Source: Mastigias papua (Eukaryota > Cnidaria > Scyphozoa > Rhizostomeae > Mastigiidae). Taken from it: 64,000 nucleotides of DNA. Numbering within the stretch: position 1 is the stretch's first letter; each line of letters begins with the position of its first letter. Position numbers and translations under genes: made by a program. Positions 63,331 to 64,000 of the stretch are shown one piece after another. The DNA lies in assembly GCA_964019165.1 (NCBI GenBank), contig OZ025269.1:1135921-1199920 (forward strand). Direction: 5' to 3'. The notes under the pieces are model-generated. The model worked only from the letters and a program-made list of their open reading frames with translations, searched no databases and was not told where the DNA came from.

Positions 63331-64000
63331 TTAAGTCATACTTGCAAGGGAGATGGGGAATTGGTCCTAGTTAATGTCCGAATTAGCCGAATCTCTCATT
63401 CGGTCAGATTTTCGGGAAGAAGTACTAAAATATCTGACTTATCAAGATTATACTTAGTCATCTTCAAAGTGGTAATACAAATAAAATACATCATATTTCA
63501 TCTGTTCCATAGAGGTAAGCTCTATTTTAGTTAAGAGGGTCGACTTCAAAGCAAATGATCATATTTTTTCACTCTCTTTGATTATGGAAAAGGTGAAAAG
63601 TGTTTCAATAGCCCGTATATTGTTTTCCTCTACTTCATCATAAATCTCAGATTTCCCTTTCATCCATCAAGACAACGTCTGTTTTGGGAATGCATGTCTC
63701 CATGAGATTCCAGCACACGTTTCTCCTTTGCTGAAGTCTTATTCAGACTTTCGTACTTTTCTGTATTGTCCGCGAGAACAGCTTACATTCCCTTTGACAA
63801 TCGACGACATGTCAGGAAATTAGTAAAACTTCGCAATCAAAGGACGTAATTCAAGGAAATATTTGAGCATTCTCTAATAAGCCTTTAAAAACAATCGTTT
63901 CCAATAAAACATTCAAATCTTCGGATATTGGAAGCTGCATTTCTGAAAAAATATAATAGGTAATCTGAGACAAGCGGAGTATTTTACCCGAGGGGACATA

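Noticed and set aside
63314..63340. pogo/Tigger-like terminal repeat (CAGTAGAATCCCGTTAAGTC)
   Set aside because: It resembles such ends, but no matching inverted end or TA duplication was found in the window.

Overview
This is a window from an animal nuclear genome, most likely an invertebrate and plausibly a marine one; I cannot place the phylum. The reasons are many short exons with GT-AG introns, clear one-to-one relatives of conserved metazoan genes (HEATR6, SNX13, ZFPL1, TMEM229, C6orf120, SPTSSA/B, a myotubularin pseudophosphatase), AT-rich non-coding DNA, long microsatellites, tRNA-derived SINE-like pieces, MITEs, LINE relics and an apparently intact P-element/THAP9-type transposon. 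Gene models were built by hand from the bases: each accepted exon has splice signals and its phase joins the next. Identities rest on remembered family motifs, not on a search.

Layout. 0.4-17.2 kb (minus): a 23-exon myotubularin-related (MTMR10/12-like) pseudophosphatase with several tandem repeats, a hAT-type MITE and a LINE relic in its introns. 17.2-19.5 kb: spacer with a TA-flanked MITE and a perfect 26-bp-arm hairpin. 19.5-20.0 kb (plus): single-exon TMEM229-like membrane protein. 22.4-39.8 kb (minus): 29-exon HEATR6 homologue, about 1080 aa, with two apparent GC-AG introns. 40.2-43.0 kb (plus): single-exon SNX13-like sorting nexin, head to head with HEATR6 across 327 bp. 44.7-45.1 kb (minus): C6orf120-like secreted protein. 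47.58-52.03 kb: P-superfamily transposon with identical 31-bp terminal inverted repeats, a 7-bp target duplication and a reconstructable 909-aa THAP transposase. It sits 163 bp upstream of the start codon of an SPTSSA/B homologue (52.2 kb, plus). 53.4-54.2 kb (minus): short-chain dehydrogenase, head to head with an 8-exon ZFPL1 homologue (54.35-60.35 kb, plus; 318 aa). 60.4-64 kb: no gene seen, only a purine-rich tract and a decayed LINE reverse transcriptase.

The host genes do not form one pathway, though several act at membranes: MTMR and SNX13 in phosphoinositide/endosome biology, ZFPL1 at the Golgi, SPTSS in sphingolipid synthesis in the ER. The most notable system is the P-type transposon. 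Its identical ends and open frame suggest recent, perhaps continuing, mobility. A second theme is a mosaic repeat with hairpins embedded in (GAT)n arrays, present in at least three recognisable copies plus one rearranged copy.
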